DNA of 64,000 nucleotides from Haliotis asinina (taxonomy: Eukaryota > Mollusca > Gastropoda > Lepetellida > Haliotidae), in the NCBI RefSeq assembly GCF_037392515.1, contig NC_090291.1:35611001-35675000 (forward strand), written 5' to 3'. A program made the translations under genes and the position numbers. Below, piece by piece: positions 45,108-56,399 of the stretch. The notes under the pieces are model-generated. The model saw nothing but the letters and a program-made list of their open reading frames with translations, was not told where the DNA came from and searched no databases. Position 1 is the stretch's first letter; each line of letters begins with the position of its first letter.

Positions 45108-45322
45108 AGTGAGTATGGTTTTACGCCGCTTTTAGCATGTGAGTTTAATTTTGCGCCGCATTCACCAATATTACAGTTATATGTGGCTCGCTTTTAGAAA
45201 TATTCCAGCAATATGACTGCGGGGCCATCTGAAATGGGCTTCACACACTGTACCCGTGTGGGGAATCGAACGCAGGCCTTCGGCGTGACGAGCGAATGCT
45301 TCATCCACAAGGCTACATTTCC
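45108..45322 (-). mobile_element. tRNA-type SINE, minus strand
   Basis: The complement of the SINE tail (TTTACGCCGC, here repeated twice at 45120 and 45150) leads to ATTCCAGCAATAT, GAAATGGGCTTCACAC, the B-box complement GGGGAATCGAACGCAGG and the head GGCGTGACGAGCGAATGC. This is the reverse of the family consensus seen at 46338. Confidence 0.85.
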
Positions 45323-45344
45323 ATCCTTTTCGCTGGAAGCAGTG

Positions 45345-45485
45345 GGGTAGCCTAGTAGTTAAAGAGTTCTCAATGTGCTGGGTTTGATTCCCCACATGGG
45401 TACAATGTCTGAAGCCTATTTCTGGTGTACCCTGCCGTAATATTGCTGGAATATTGCTAAATGCAGCGTACAACTAAACTCAATC
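45345..45485 (+). mobile_element. tRNA-type SINE
   Basis: Starts GTGGGGTAGCCTAGTAGTTA (A-box-like), has the B box GGGTTTGATTCCCCACATG, then ATTGCTGGAATATTGC and a degraded tail CAGCGTACAACTAAACTCA. It sits head to head with the previous copy. Confidence 0.85.
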
Positions 45486-45520
45486 ACTTTCGCTCTGTGA
45501 CATTACACGACCCGTGAAGG

Positions 45521-45778
45521 TGCCGGGGTAGAATAGGCCTTCAGTAACCCATGCTTGCCATAAAAGGTGACTATGCTTGTCGTAAGAGGCGACTAACGGG
45601 ATCGGGTGGTCAGACTAGCTGACTTGGTTGACACGTCATCGGTTCCCCATTGCGCAGATCGATGCTCAAGTTGTTGATCACTGGATTGTCTGGTCCAGAC
45701 TCGATTATTTACAGACCGTCGCCATATAGCTGGAATATTGCTAAGTGCGACGTAAGACTAAACTCACTCACTCACTGT
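45521..45778 (+). mobile_element. SINE (type 1), best-preserved copy
   Basis: The longest copy of this SINE: GCCGGGGTAGAATAGGCC, AACCCATGCTTGCC with a duplicated GCTTGTCGTAAGAGGCGAC, GGGATCGGGTGGTCAGAC, CGTCATCGGTTCCCCATTGC, CACTGGATTGTCTGGTCCAG, GCCATATAGCTGGAATATTG and tail GACGTAAGACTAAACTC followed by (ACTC)n. The tail from GCTGGAATATTGC on is shared with the tRNA-type SINE and, more loosely, with LINE family A. Confidence 0.87.
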
Positions 45779-46337
45779 GACATTACACATGAAGGTGCAT
45801 ATCAGTTTCAGAAGCTCGCTCGTTACAAATGATCCTGACAGCAAGGTTAGATAAGTGGAGTGAAGAATGAAATGTCACCACAAGAGATGAGGCAACTGAG
45901 TCTCATCTAAAACGCCATGGTGACCTTTCTAAATGCGTTTGATGCTGATCTAATTACATATGATATGAAACAATTATTCTTTGGAAAACTGTGCTAGGTG
46001 TAGATTGACGCTTATAACTTCCACAGCTTCTAGACTTGCAAGAATTAGAGCTTTGACATTACAGAAAGTGAATTCTCCAAAGGCATTTACAATTTGGACA
46101 AACATGATTACATGACATGCTTGTATGGATAGTAACTTCTGCTTATTCTCTATACGAGGCTTCCTAGCTATTTCTTAACCATTCATCGTGCTCATATACA
46201 TGGTATAGAAGTTTTCACCCACAAAACGTGTCACGTATTTATTACAGAAAAGGGAACATGTGGTTCAGGGATGATGAAACACACCTCATCTCAGTAGAGG
46301 TATATTTCAGTTAAGGGGGAATTATTTATCTCTTTCA
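45779..46337 (+). other. Intron 1 of P450 gene B, unique stretch
   Basis: AT-rich sequence; no repeat, RNA gene or coding similarity was recognised. Confidence 0.5.
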
Positions 46338-46475
46338 CTCCGTCACGCCGAAGACCGGGGTTCGATTCCCCACATGGGTACAATGTGTGAAGCCCCTTTT
46401 CTGGTGTCCCCCGCCGTGATATTGCTGCAATATTGCTAAAAAGCGGCGTAAAACTAAACTCACTCACTCACTGAC
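46338..46475 (+). mobile_element. tRNA-type SINE, lacking its first bases
   Basis: ACGCCGAAGACCGGGGTTCG and ATTCCCCACATGGGTACAAT (B box), CCCCCGCCGTGATATTGC, AAGCGGCGTAAAACTAAAC and (ACTC)n. It is close to the consensus. Confidence 0.87.
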
Positions 46476-46825
46476 TAAGCGTTAGTCTTGCCCTCAAACA
46501 CTTTTGTCCAAAAACATTCGTTCCATACGTACAGATACACACTGATTCACGAAGTAAAATTAAAAACAAAGAAAACTTTAAAAACGAATAAAGGAAATAA
46601 AACATTATCGCGCTGAAAAAAATGGTTCCGTTTCTTTAAACGTGTATGCCACATTTACACTTTTCAATGTTAAAACAGTTTTCAGTAATATACTTCAAAT
46701 AACTGACTAGTATCTTAGTCCCAAAAGACAAACCACCTTATTGGGGACCTACGGCACCCATGATTTCCCAGGTTTTAATTCATTACCAAATCAACCCGTG
46801 AAGATCCAGGCTAGAACTGATCTTC

Positions 46826-46972
46826 AGTATTACGCCGTTTTCGGCAATATTCCATCAATATCACATCGAGGGACACCAGAAATGGGCTTCATATTTTGTA
46901 CCTATGTGGGGAATCAAACCCGGATCTGCGGCGTGGAGAGCGAATCTTTAAAGCACTAAGCTACCCCCACCG
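46826..46972 (-). mobile_element. tRNA-type SINE, minus strand
   Basis: Complement of the tail at TATTACGCCGTTTTCGGC, then GAAATGGGCTTCATATTTTG, GGGGAATCAAACCCGG (B-box complement) and the A-box complement AGCACTAAGCTACCCC. Confidence 0.85.
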
Positions 46973-47431
46973 CCCCCGAACAACTGTGGGGGAAATCGCG
47001 TTGAGAGTGGGGAAATCAATCTTTACTAGTGGGCATGCTTTAAATACGATCCACAGTGACCTTCATTAATAACGTTTGCTTGGATATATATGTAAAACCT
47101 TACCCGGTCAAACGGAAATACATATCAGGATTGACTGGCATATTTAAACTAAATAAATGCTTTATCCGCTGTCAAAGGGTCATGTCCCGACAGGCAGCCC
47201 ACATGGAGGCTATACTCCGCAGATAATTACACACAGCTGCCCTTCACATAGCTGTAATGAGGATGGTAGTAATAACTCATGTTATGTTACTTGTCCCACA
47301 GTCCATGAAGCACATTATTTTCACGACTGCCTAGTTCTCCATGCTAAAGCTCTCATGAAGTAAGTCTAGATTCCCACAGGTTCAGAATTTCACTTAGACC
47401 CCCTTTCAGTTGAAAGGAGTCATTTAATGTG
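46973..47431 (+). other. Intron 1 of P450 gene B, unique stretch
   Basis: No repeat, RNA gene or recognisable coding sequence was seen. The short frame 47157-47363 has no recognised domain. Confidence 0.5.
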
Positions 47432-47562
47432 GTTTTTACGTCGTTTTTAGCAATATTCAAGCAATATCGTGGGCACACCGGAAATGAGCTTTACACATTA
47501 CACCTGTGTGGGGAGTCAAACCCGGATCTGAAGAGCGAACGCTTCAACCACTAGGCTACCCC
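47432..47562 (-). mobile_element. tRNA-type SINE, minus strand
   Basis: TTTACGTCGTTTTTAGCAAT, GAAATGAGCTTTACAC, GGGGAGTCAAACCCGG, then AACCACTAGGCTACCCC (A-box complement). Confidence 0.83.
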
Positions 47563-48152
47563 ACCTCAGTTATTTTAAGAGCTATAACGCAAGGATAGAA
47601 ATGAAGTGTTAAGGAGGCACAGGGCACTAGTCAGGTAATGTATGTATGCATTTGTGAAAAATTATGATGCCCATATCTTGATACAGACCTAAAACATCAC
47701 AACAATTATGTAATTTTGAGTTTATTGCTAATGAGCCGGTATACATCATATAAGCTATTTAAACTCGTCTGTCACATAATCCCAGGACCACTTTATTTTC
47801 CCCTTCTGCAGTGCGAAAGTTCTTAATGAAGGAAGTCCGATTCCATCGGATTCTGATTCTTCCATCTTGTTACCATCAAAATTATATTTATTCAGAAACT
47901 ATGAGTTAGTCTTACCTGTAAACTTGAGTGCTGGACATACTGAACATTATATTGACTGCAAGAATAGTCTGTTAATAATATGTTGCAGTCTGTCACAGAA
48001 GTGATCTTTATCCTCCTCACTGCTGTCATTTCTCGGGACGTAGCATTGGATAATGCTGAGTTTCTACTCGTTAGTCTTGAAAAATGCTGAAAACAGTCAT
48101 GACTGATGTGCTTCCACTCCGACTCCCTTGGCTGTTTTCGGTAGCATTAGTG
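47563..48152 (+). other. Intron 1 of P450 gene B before the minisatellite
   Basis: Unique sequence. It contains a small inverted repeat near 47840 (GATTCCATCGGATTC). No gene was recognised. Confidence 0.5.
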
Positions 48153-51083
48153 CTATTCTTCTTGCTGTGGACCCTTCTCCTTCCAGTGTCATGGTTCTTC
48201 TTGCTGAAGACCCTTCTCCTTCCAGTGTCATGATTCTCCTTGCTGTAGACCCTTCTCCTTCCAGTATCATGATTCTTCTTGCTGTAGACCCTTCTCCTTC
48301 CAACGTCATGATTCTTCTTGCTGTAGACCCTTCTCCTTCCAGTGTCATTATTCTTCTTGCTGTAGACCCTTCTCCTTCCAGTGTCACGATTCTTCTTGCT
48401 GAAGACCCTTTTCCTCCCAACGTCATGATTCTTCCTGCTGTAGACCCTTCTCCTTCCAGTGTCATGATTCTTCTTGTTGAAGACCCTTCTCCTTCCAGTA
48501 TCATGATTCTTCTTGCTGTAGACCCTTCTCCTTCCAGTGTCATGATTCATCTTCCTGTAGACCCTTCTCCTTCCAGTGTCATGATTCTTCTTGCTGTAGA
48601 CCCTTCTCCTTCCAGTGTCATGATTCCTTTTGCTGTAGACCCTTTACCTTCCAGTGTCATGATTCTTCTTGCTGAAGACCCTTCTCCTTCCAGTATCATG
48701 ATTCTTCTTGCTGTAGACCCTTCTCCTTCCAGTATCATGATTCTTCTTATGGTAGACCCTTCTCCTTCCAGTATCATGATTCTTCTTGCTGAAGACCCTT
48801 CTCCTTCCAGTGTCGTGATTCTTCTTGCTGTAGACCCTTTTTCTTCCAGTATCATGATTCTCCTTGCTGTAGACCCTTCTCCTTCCAGTGTCATGATTCT
48901 TCTTGCTGAAGACCCTTTTTCTTCCAGTGTCATGATTCTTCTTGCTGAAGACCCTTCTCCTTCCAGTGTCATGATTCTTCTTGCTGAAGACCCTTCTCCT
49001 TCCAGTGTCATGATTCTTCTTGCTGAAGACCCTTCTCCTTCCAGTGTCATGATTCTTCTTGCTGCAGACCCTTCTCCTTCCAGTGTCATGATTCTTCTTG
49101 CTGAAGACCCTTCTCCTTCCAGTGTCATGATTCTTCTTGCTGTAGACCCTTCTCCTTCCACTATCATGATTCTTCTTGCTGTAGACCCTTCTCCTTCCAG
49201 TGTCATGATTCCTTTTGCTGTAGACCCTTCACCTTCCAGTGTCATGATTCTTCTTGCTGAAGACCCTTTTTCTTCCAGTATCATGATTCTCCTTGCTGTA
49301 GACCCTTCTCCTTCCAGTGTCATGATTCTTCTTGCTGAAGACCCTTCTCCTTCCAGTGTCATGAGTCTTCTTGCGGCAGACCCTTCTCCTTCCAGTATCA
49401 TGATTCTTCTTGCTGTAGACCCTTCACCTTCCAGTGTCATGATTCTTCTTGCTGAAGACCCTTCTCCTTCCAGTGTCATGATTCTTCTTGCTGAAGACCC
49501 TTCTCCTTCCAGTATCATGATTCTTCTTGCTGTAGACCCTTCTCCTTCCAGTATCATGATTCTTCTTATGGTAGACCCTTCTCCTTCCAGTATCATGATT
49601 CTTCTTGCTGAAGACCCTTCTCCTTCCAGTGTCGTGATTCTTCTTGCTGTAGACCCTTTTTCTTCCAGTGTCATGATTCTTCTTGCTGAAGACCCTTCTC
49701 CTTCCAGTATCATGATTCATCTTGCTGTAGACCCTTCTCCTTCCAGTGTCATGATTCTTCTTGCTGTAGACCCTTCTCCTTCCAGTGTCATGATTCTTCT
49801 TGCTGAAGACCCTTCTCCTTCCAGTATCATGATTCTTCTTGCTGAAGACCCTTCTCCTTCCAGTGTCATGGTTCTTCTTGCTGAAGACCCTTCTCCTTCC
49901 ACTATCATGATTCTTCTTACGGTAGACCCTTCTCCTTCCAGTATCATGATTCTTCTTGCTGAAGACCCTTCTCCTTCCAGTGTCATGGTTCTTCTTGCTG
50001 AAGACCCTTCTCCTTCCAGTGTCATGATTCTCCTTGCTGTAGACCCTTCTCCTTCCAGTATCATGATTCTTCTTGCTGTAGACCCTTCTCCTTCCAACGT
50101 CATGATTCTTCTTGCTGTAGACCCTTCTCCTTCCAGTGTCATTATTCTTCTTGCTGTAGACCCTTCTCCTTCCAGTGTCACGATTCTTCTTGCTGAAGAC
50201 CCTTTTCCTCCCAACGTCATGATTCTTCCTGCTGTAGACCCTTCTCCTTCCAGTGTCATGATTCTTCTTGTTGAAGACCCTTCTCCTTCCAGTATCATGA
50301 TTCTTCTTGCTGTAGACCCTTCTCCTTCCAGTGTCATGATTCTTCTTGCTGTAGACCCTTCTCCTTCCAGTGTCATGATTCTTCTTGCTGTAGACCCTTC
50401 TCCTTCCAGTGTCATGATTCCTTTTGCTGTAGACCCTTTACCTTCCAGTGTCATGATTCTTCTTGCTGAAGACCCTTCTCCTTCCAGTATCATGATTCTT
50501 CTTGCTGTAGACCCTTCTCCTTCCAGTATCATGATTCTTCTTATGGTAGACCCTTCTCCTTCCAGTGTCGTGATTCTTCTTGCTGTAGACCCTTTTTCTT
50601 CCAGTATCATGATTCTCCTTGCTGTAGACCCTTCTCCTTCCAGTGTCATGATTCTTCTTGCTGAAGACCCTTCTCTTTCCAGTGTCATGATTCTTCTTGC
50701 TGAACACCCTTCTCCTTCCAGTGTCATGATTCTTCTTGCTGAAGACCCTTCTCCTTCCAGTGTCATGATTCTTCTTGCTGAAGACCCTTCTCCTTCCAGT
50801 GTCATGATTCTTCTTGCTGAAGACCCTTCTCCTTCCAGTATCATGATTCTTCTTGCTGTAGACCCTTCTCCTTCCACTATCATGATTCTTCTTCCTGTAG
50901 ACCCTTCTCCTTCCAGTGTCATGATTCTTCTTACGGTAGACCCTTCTCCTTCCAGTATCATGATTCTTCTTGCTGAAGACCCTTCTCCTTCCAGTGTCAT
51001 GATTCTTCTTGCTGTAGACCCTTCTCCTTCCAGTGTCATGATTCTTCTTGCTGTAGACCCTTCTCCTTCCAGTGTCATGATTC
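48153..51083 (+). repeat. 39-bp minisatellite, about 75 units, open in several frames
   Basis: The unit is 39 bp; on the + strand it reads MILLAEDPSPSSV or MILLAVDPSPSSV. Since 39 is a multiple of 3 and no frame-changing indel has occurred, one + frame stays open for 989 codons (48128-51097). On the minus strand one frame reads LEGEGSTARRIMT and another HDTGRRRVYSKKN. Larger blocks are duplicated: the variant ATGGTAGACCC recurs after 819 bp (21 units) and 1794 bp (46 units). It lies in intron 1 of P450 gene B. I treat it as a non-coding minisatellite because there is no signal peptide, non-repeat domain or splice evidence, but a transcribed repeat protein cannot be excluded. Confidence 0.93.
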
Positions 51084-51454
51084 CTTATCGTAAATGACCT
51101 GAGGGAAGTTGACCTGTATCATAAATTGTAGTTTTGTAAAGGGACTTCCTTGCTTTTGTATTTGATGCTGTGACATTTTCAGTTTTTAAAATAATAGTGA
51201 AATGAAAATATATGTTCATGAAACAAATCTTCTTTTTCACCATGGCCTTAGAACGGTATACGTAATAAATGCAAACTTGATCTCGTCATTATATGGCTGG
51301 AATAATGGATAATATTTCATCTGTGTTATTTCAATATTCAGTGTGACATGACACATTGAACACTATTTTGTTCACTGAAATTGTATCAAACTTTGGAAAT
51401 AGATGAATACATTAACATGGATAGCACTGACGGACACATTTAATAAAGGATAGA
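51084..51454 (+). other. Intron 1 of P450 gene B after the minisatellite
   Basis: AT-rich unique sequence; nothing was recognised. Confidence 0.5.
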
Positions 51455-52330
51455 GAGAGTTAATATTTATCGTCACATAGCCAGTATTGCAGCTTTATCG
51501 TGACGAGAACAATTATAAAGAATTACACTGTATTTCAAGCAAATTAGAAATTAAACCCTGTTGACGAAGAACAGTGAAACCACTAGTATATCACAGGTAT
51601 CCATTTATAATTAGTACCTAAATCTAAAACAGTTTAACCATAGAAGACAGTACAATATAATAATGGACTATTGACTGCCAACAACATAAGGTAGATCACC
51701 ATCCTGGAGAGCATGGAGACATACAGTACATTTGTCTCCTGCATGGACCCTAGCTTAATTTTCACCATCTCGTCAGCTGATAGCAATTTAGACACATCTG
51801 GTTATACAAGGGATACAAAACGGAGGATCTTCGCATTTCAATAAATAATTATTAGTATATGTATTATGGTCAACACTACATCGTTGCATGATTACCCCTT
51901 CAACTTTGGTCTGACAACCCAACTCGGTGTGACCGATATAGGCTTTTCTTAATCATTTACACCTATTCGAGTGTCCCACTGTTTGTGCATCAGATCACGA
52001 ATATAAGATCTAATGGAAGCTTTATAATCAGTATATGGAAGAGGAAGTGGTGTCACAGATTTGTTGAGTGCTGCCTTAGCAGCAGGATCAGCCATTGTGT
52101 TCCCAGAAATGCCACGTGGCTGCGTAAGCAACAAAGGACATATTGGCCTATAGCAAGATCATTATACAATTCAATCATTTCTTTTAAAAGTGGATGTTTA
52201 CAAGGTAAGTTTTTAATAGCCTGAAAGCAAAAGAGAGAGTCTGGATAGCTTGTATATTGTTTATGTTTAGGGTGTCTTTGAATATATTTTAGGGCTATTA
52301 ATATGACTGTATATTGTTTATCTAATGAGG
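51455..52330 (-). mobile_element. LINE family A 3' fragment (A6)
   Basis: Minus-strand copy beginning at its 3' end (complement of GTTAATATTTATCGTCACAT) and reading back through the 3' UTR (to about 51830) into RNase H. It encodes SYIRDLMHKQWDTRIG, GISGNTMADPAAKAALNKS and ALKYIQRHPKHKQYTSYPDS in more than one frame. It is 5' truncated inside RNase H near 52330 and broken by frameshifts. Confidence 0.85.
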
Positions 52331-52381
52331 AATACAACATTATGGGTAAATCTTTTATCGCTGCTGCAGTCGACTAACTGC

Positions 52382-53165
52382 TTTGTTTCGTTGGGTTGTT
52401 GCTTATCGCTGCACAATATCCAAGCTATATGGTGGCCAGTCTAAGTAAACTTAGTCTCATTGTATTTCGTTACACTCCACCACTGAGTCTAACAAAACCT
52501 AGTAGAAGGTCGCGCCAGGTAACCTTTGAGCTACTTATAACCGTCCAATCAAACGCGAGACGGTTAAATAGATTGAACCAATCAAACAACGGCTACTATT
52601 TAGGGATCGATGGGACTTTCAAAATATTCAGGTTACTGACACAGATCTCTCCACAAACAAAATTCTGTATATAACACAGTTATTTGACCAGCTGTATATA
52701 CGCTTGGGGGGTTCACTATTTTCAGGGACTGTTTACTCACCGTTGTCATGGTCGTAACCTGCGCCGTGTGCATCACCCGGAAGGGATCGTACACTAAATA
52801 GCATGAATCGTTCGGGTACGAACCTTTTCAAGATAAAAAGTTCAAAAGGTATGTGCCAATGTCCACTTTCGCGATTTGGTAAGCTGTGTTCTCATTGGTC
52901 AATCTCAAAGGTTACCTGACGCGACCTCCCATAAGGTTTTGTTAGACTCAGTGGTGGAGTGTAGCGAAAAGTACTGAGGATAAGTTTACTTAGACTGTAT
53001 GGTGGCAGTCTGTAAATAATCGGATCATGACCAGACAATCCAGTGAACATGAGCATCAATCTACGCAACTGAGATACGATACCATTTGTTAACCAAGTCA
53101 GCAAGCCTGACCACCTGATCCCGTTAGTCGCCTCTGACAAGCTTGGTCGCTAAAGTTCTATGCTA
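52382..53165 (-). mobile_element. SINE (type 1) on minus strand, split by an inverted-repeat element
   Basis: The SINE's 3' part lies at 52400-52436 (CGCTGCACAATATCCAAGC, TATATGGTGGC) and the rest at 52998-53165 (GTCTGTAAATAATCGG, GACCAGACAATCCAGTG, GACCACCTGATCCCGTTAG, TCGCCTCTGACAAGC). The two pieces join at the duplicated TATGGTGGC. Confidence 0.8.
52437..52997. mobile_element. 561-bp inverted-repeat element with 9-bp target duplication (MULE-like)
   Basis: It has inverted arms of about 105 bp: the left begins AGTCTAAGTAAACTTA (52438) and the right ends with its complement (to 52997); inside, CACTCCACCACTGAGTC and AGGTAACCTTTGAG occur in both arms. The flanks are TATGGTGGC at 52428-52436 and 52998-53006. 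Long inverted ends with a 9-bp duplication fit a Mutator-like non-autonomous element. It has no coding capacity. Confidence 0.78.
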
Positions 53166-53585
53166 ACCCGGATCTTCATGGGTTTCTATGGGTATCAAGT
53201 ACATTTTGGGTAATCACAGGTACCTTATATCCCCTCTAAGTGGTTTATCTTCGGTGGTTTCAATTTACTCGACCTGACCTATGGTTTCTTATGTGTTTGT
53301 TCTTTATAATCGTTGTGGGCACATGGTGGTTCATGGATAACCGTATTGGAAAATTGTTCATATCAGAATTTATTAAAGGTTTTCTACGACAACAGGTACA
53401 GGTTTTACAAAACATCATTTTGGTATTCCGATGGGTCTTGCACATGACGGAAAATTATATAGACCATACATGCATTTAAACATATTTACATTTTGTTTTA
53501 CAGAAAGGCCTTGTGAGTGAGTTTGCCAACGTTTGTGGTTGTGTTTATTCTATTCATATTAATCCTTCATACATTTTGCATTCAG
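53166..53585 (+). other. Right end of intron 1, P450 gene B
   Basis: Unique sequence ending in the acceptor TTTTGCATTCAG. The last 75 bases match the intron end of gene A and are open by chance in the exon frame. Confidence 0.6.
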
Positions 53586-54110
53586 GATTGGGTGGAACGT
53601 CCGGTATTGTCTGGCGCGAACAAAGACGATTCGCCCTCAACACTCTCAGAGAGTTCGGTGCAGGCAGGAACATAATGGAGGACAAAATCCACGAAGAAAT
53701 CTCACAGTTTCTCGAGACCTTAGAAGCAGAACGGGGACAAGAGTTTGACTGCAAACGTCAGGTGCATAACGCTGTGTCCAATGTCATCTCCTCCACTGTA
53801 TTCGGAAAGCGGTTTGAATATAGTGACCCACTTTTCAATAAATTCATGAGAGCTATGGAGGAAAATTTTGCCAACGTAGGGGCGGCTGGGGTGTTGAATG
53901 TGCTGCCTGTTATGCGTTTTCTGCCAGGGGATCCATTTAAATTTAAGATAACAATGCAGAATGTTGATACAGTTATTTCACTTTTTATAAAACCTATGAT
54001 AAAGGAGCACCTGCAAAACCAGGATGATGATAATGTGGACGACTTCACCCACGCCTACATCAAGGAAATGAGACTTCGCAATGAAAAACAAGAGGACACG
54101 ACGATGGACA
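53586..54110 (+). CDS. Cytochrome P450 gene B, exon 2
   Basis: 525 nt, residues 116-290. It completes AKGKG into GLGGTSGIVWREQRRF: W125 and R129 form the C-helix WxxxR that contacts a heme propionate. It continues through FGAGRNIMEDKIHEE, FGKRFEY and FKFKITMQNV to EMRLRNEKQEDTTMD. I reject the longer frame from 53513 because TTGCATTCAG just before 53586 is a good acceptor and the shorter start matches CYP2 proteins. Donor GTAAGT at 54111. Confidence 0.92.
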
Positions 54111-54389
54111 GTAAGTATAAACGACACTATATTTGTTCTACATATATATTTATTGGGGCGAGAGTAAGGGGTATGTATTTGACAGTCCAGTAACAACCGA
54201 ATCAGTAGGTTGTTATGGCTCTGGGACAAGTTTAATAATATTGCTTTATTACATCCCAAATGAAACATTTCAACAAACCATACACCCTTCAAAGCTTCCT
54301 GGCACAACAAAGGGACATTATACAACACAAAGATTTGCGACGTCTGAACTGAAAAATACCTTTTTTCATTCTTTTCTCGTTCTTTTCAG
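54111..54389 (+). other. Intron 2 of P450 gene B
   Basis: 279 bp, donor GTAAGT, acceptor TCTTTTCAG. Nothing else is recognised. Confidence 0.75.
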
Positions 54390-54830
54390 TGGAGAATTTA
54401 ACCATGGTTATTACGGACCTTTTCGTGGCCGGGACAGAAACCACGGCCACTACCATTCGATGGACACTGGCTTACCTTCTCAACTATCCAGAAATACAGG
54501 AAAGGTGTTTCCGAGAGATCCAGGAAAATATCGGCCAGAGTAGACTTCCTTCAATGAAGGACAAGACTAGCTTGTCTTACATGGAGGCAACCATCATGGA
54601 AGTGTTGAGACGAGCTGATATCGCACCTGTAGCTCTCCCCCACGCCGTTCCCCACGATGTCAAGTTCAGGGGATACACCATCCCAAAAGAGACAATTGTC
54701 ATGCCGATGATTGTTTCCGTCCTACAAGACCCGGATGTGTGGGGTGACCCAGAAAACTTCCGGCCTGACCGTTTCCTTGACGACAGCGGCAAGGTTGTAA
54801 AGAAAGATGAGTTCATTCCATTCTCAATAG
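54390..54830 (+). CDS. Cytochrome P450 gene B, exon 3
   Basis: 441 nt, residues 291-437. It carries the I-helix AGTETT (304-309), the K-helix ExxR as E361-R364, and the meander motif FRPDRF (414-419), and ends in FIPFSIG. Donor GTGAGT. Confidence 0.93.
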
Positions 54831-54955
54831 GTGAGTTGCATGTAAGAAGAATAAAAGAAGAATTCAAACTTTATTCCAGTATTTTCATCTTATGCATCCT
54901 GACACATTTCAATATGGGAAAGGAGGTGTAAATCTAAATGTTTTAAATATTTCAG
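54831..54955 (+). other. Intron 3 of P450 gene B, 125 bp
   Basis: Short intron at the exact position of the 13.3-kb satellite-bearing intron 3 of gene A; donor GTGAGT, acceptor TTAAATATTTCAG. Confidence 0.85.
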
Positions 54956-55134
54956 GTCGAAGAGCTTGTCTGGGTGAGTCGATGGCCCGAATGGAGTTGT
55001 TTCTCTTCCTGACCACCATGATCCAGAGGTTCAAGTTTGTCCCCGTGGATGGCAAGATGCCTTCTTTGGATGGAATCATTGGCTTAACCCATTCTCCAAG
55101 ACCATTTGTTATGAAAGCCATTCCCAGAGTTTAA
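54956..55134 (+). CDS. Cytochrome P450 gene B, exon 4 (heme-binding end)
   Basis: 179 nt. It completes the heme loop FSIGRRACLG (F435 to G444, Cys442 being the iron ligand), and continues [19 protein letters not shown] and [17 protein letters not shown] to TAA at 55132-55134. Confidence 0.93.
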
Positions 55135-55777
55135 TCACTTTATGTGAGTGAGTGGGTAGAGTTTAAACAGCATCGAGCAACTATCCAACACGGAGTTGCC
55201 TGTGTTTTACTATAAATGATCCCTAAAGGATTCCGTAGTTAATGATTTTATATAATCCTCAGTCATGTCAAATCGAGGCCATGACCAAATTAGTCTTTCA
55301 TTCACGTAGGGTATTCTTCGAGTGAAAGAAGGTTTTTGTAAAGACATTGTCACTGAAAAACTCAGGGAGTTCGTGCTCAGGCATTTGTGTCCGCTGTCCG
55401 TCGACATTGGCCTAAGATGACCAATGGAACTGAAACTTGACACACTCGTTTCAGTCACTGATGATGCTTTTCTTTCCAGAGGTACGAATCTGGCATTAGG
55501 CATAGCAGTCTCAGCAATAATAGTGAAAACAATTTTAATGGCAGCTGGCCAATACTCTTGCATCTTCTCAAAATGCCATATTTTTGCATAAACAACTTGC
55601 AGTTGGTCAGTTTGCTGAAATAGTGATTGTGTTGACGACCACAGTGGGGTAGTATGAATCTAATATGGAATTTTCTGCATCGTTTGTGATTCAGTAAAAA
55701 ATGGTCTGGTGTTGGAAATGTGTTTTCCTTAGACGGTTCGTGCGGTTTGGTGTAAAAACCTTTGAAAGACGTGGACT
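55135..55777 (+). other. 3' flank of P450 gene B, duplicated with gene A
   Basis: Matches the gene A flank up to about 55424, then diverges. A minus-strand frame (55563-55210) shares residues with one in the gene A flank, but only as a result of the duplication. No further gene was recognised. Confidence 0.6.
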
Positions 55778-55930
55778 GTGGGGTATATTAGTGCTTAACG
55801 AATATGGTCAGAACGAAGACCTGGGTTGGCTTCCCAACACTGGTACGATGAGTCAGGCCCATTTCCTGTCTCCCCCGCCGTGATATTGCTGGCATTTTGC
55901 TTAAAACGACGTAAAACTAAACTCACTTTT
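55778..55930 (+). mobile_element. tRNA-type SINE, diverged
   Basis: GTGCTTAACGAATATGGTC and GAAGACCTGGGTTGGCTTCC (altered B box), TCCCCCGCCGTGATATTGC, then AACGACGTAAAACTAAACTC. Confidence 0.8.
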
Positions 55931-56399
55931 TCATTTTGTTTAAAGTAAGTATAACATTAATACGTCTATCCACCTCTCAGTGGATGTCTCTGAGAATATA
56001 TATCCAGGTGAAATACAGTTGCTGTTACTATCCTTTGCCGGAACAACAATGAAAACAATTTGCATCTCTAACTTATATAATATGTTATCTCACTGAAAAT
56101 TATTTTAAGAGCTGGGGTTTTCGCAGCTTTGACTGTTGGACCATTTGTCCTAAAACAGCTGTGTTATTATTGGGCTCGTGTATCTAAACAGTTCTGCTCG
56201 TAAAATGCGCAATATAATTATGAACTTGATTTAATTTTACTACCACTACTAATACTAATACTACTAATACTACACAGTATATCACCTTTTACTAACAACT
56301 GTAACACAAAAACAAAGCAAAACAAAAAAAATAGAAAATAAAACAAAAAACACAGCACTACAAAGTGTTTCATATTCGTTCACCAAGAGATCGGGACGA
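55931..56399. other. Intergenic, with a short ACTACTA-type repeat
   Basis: AT-rich sequence; simple repeat of CTACTA/ACTAATACT at 56238-56275 and an A-rich run at 56310-56350. No gene was recognised. Confidence 0.6.

Noticed and set aside
48097..51078. Minus-strand repeat-protein genes in the 39-bp array
   Set aside because: The frames follow from a unit length divisible by three; no start context, non-repeat domain or conservation could be shown.
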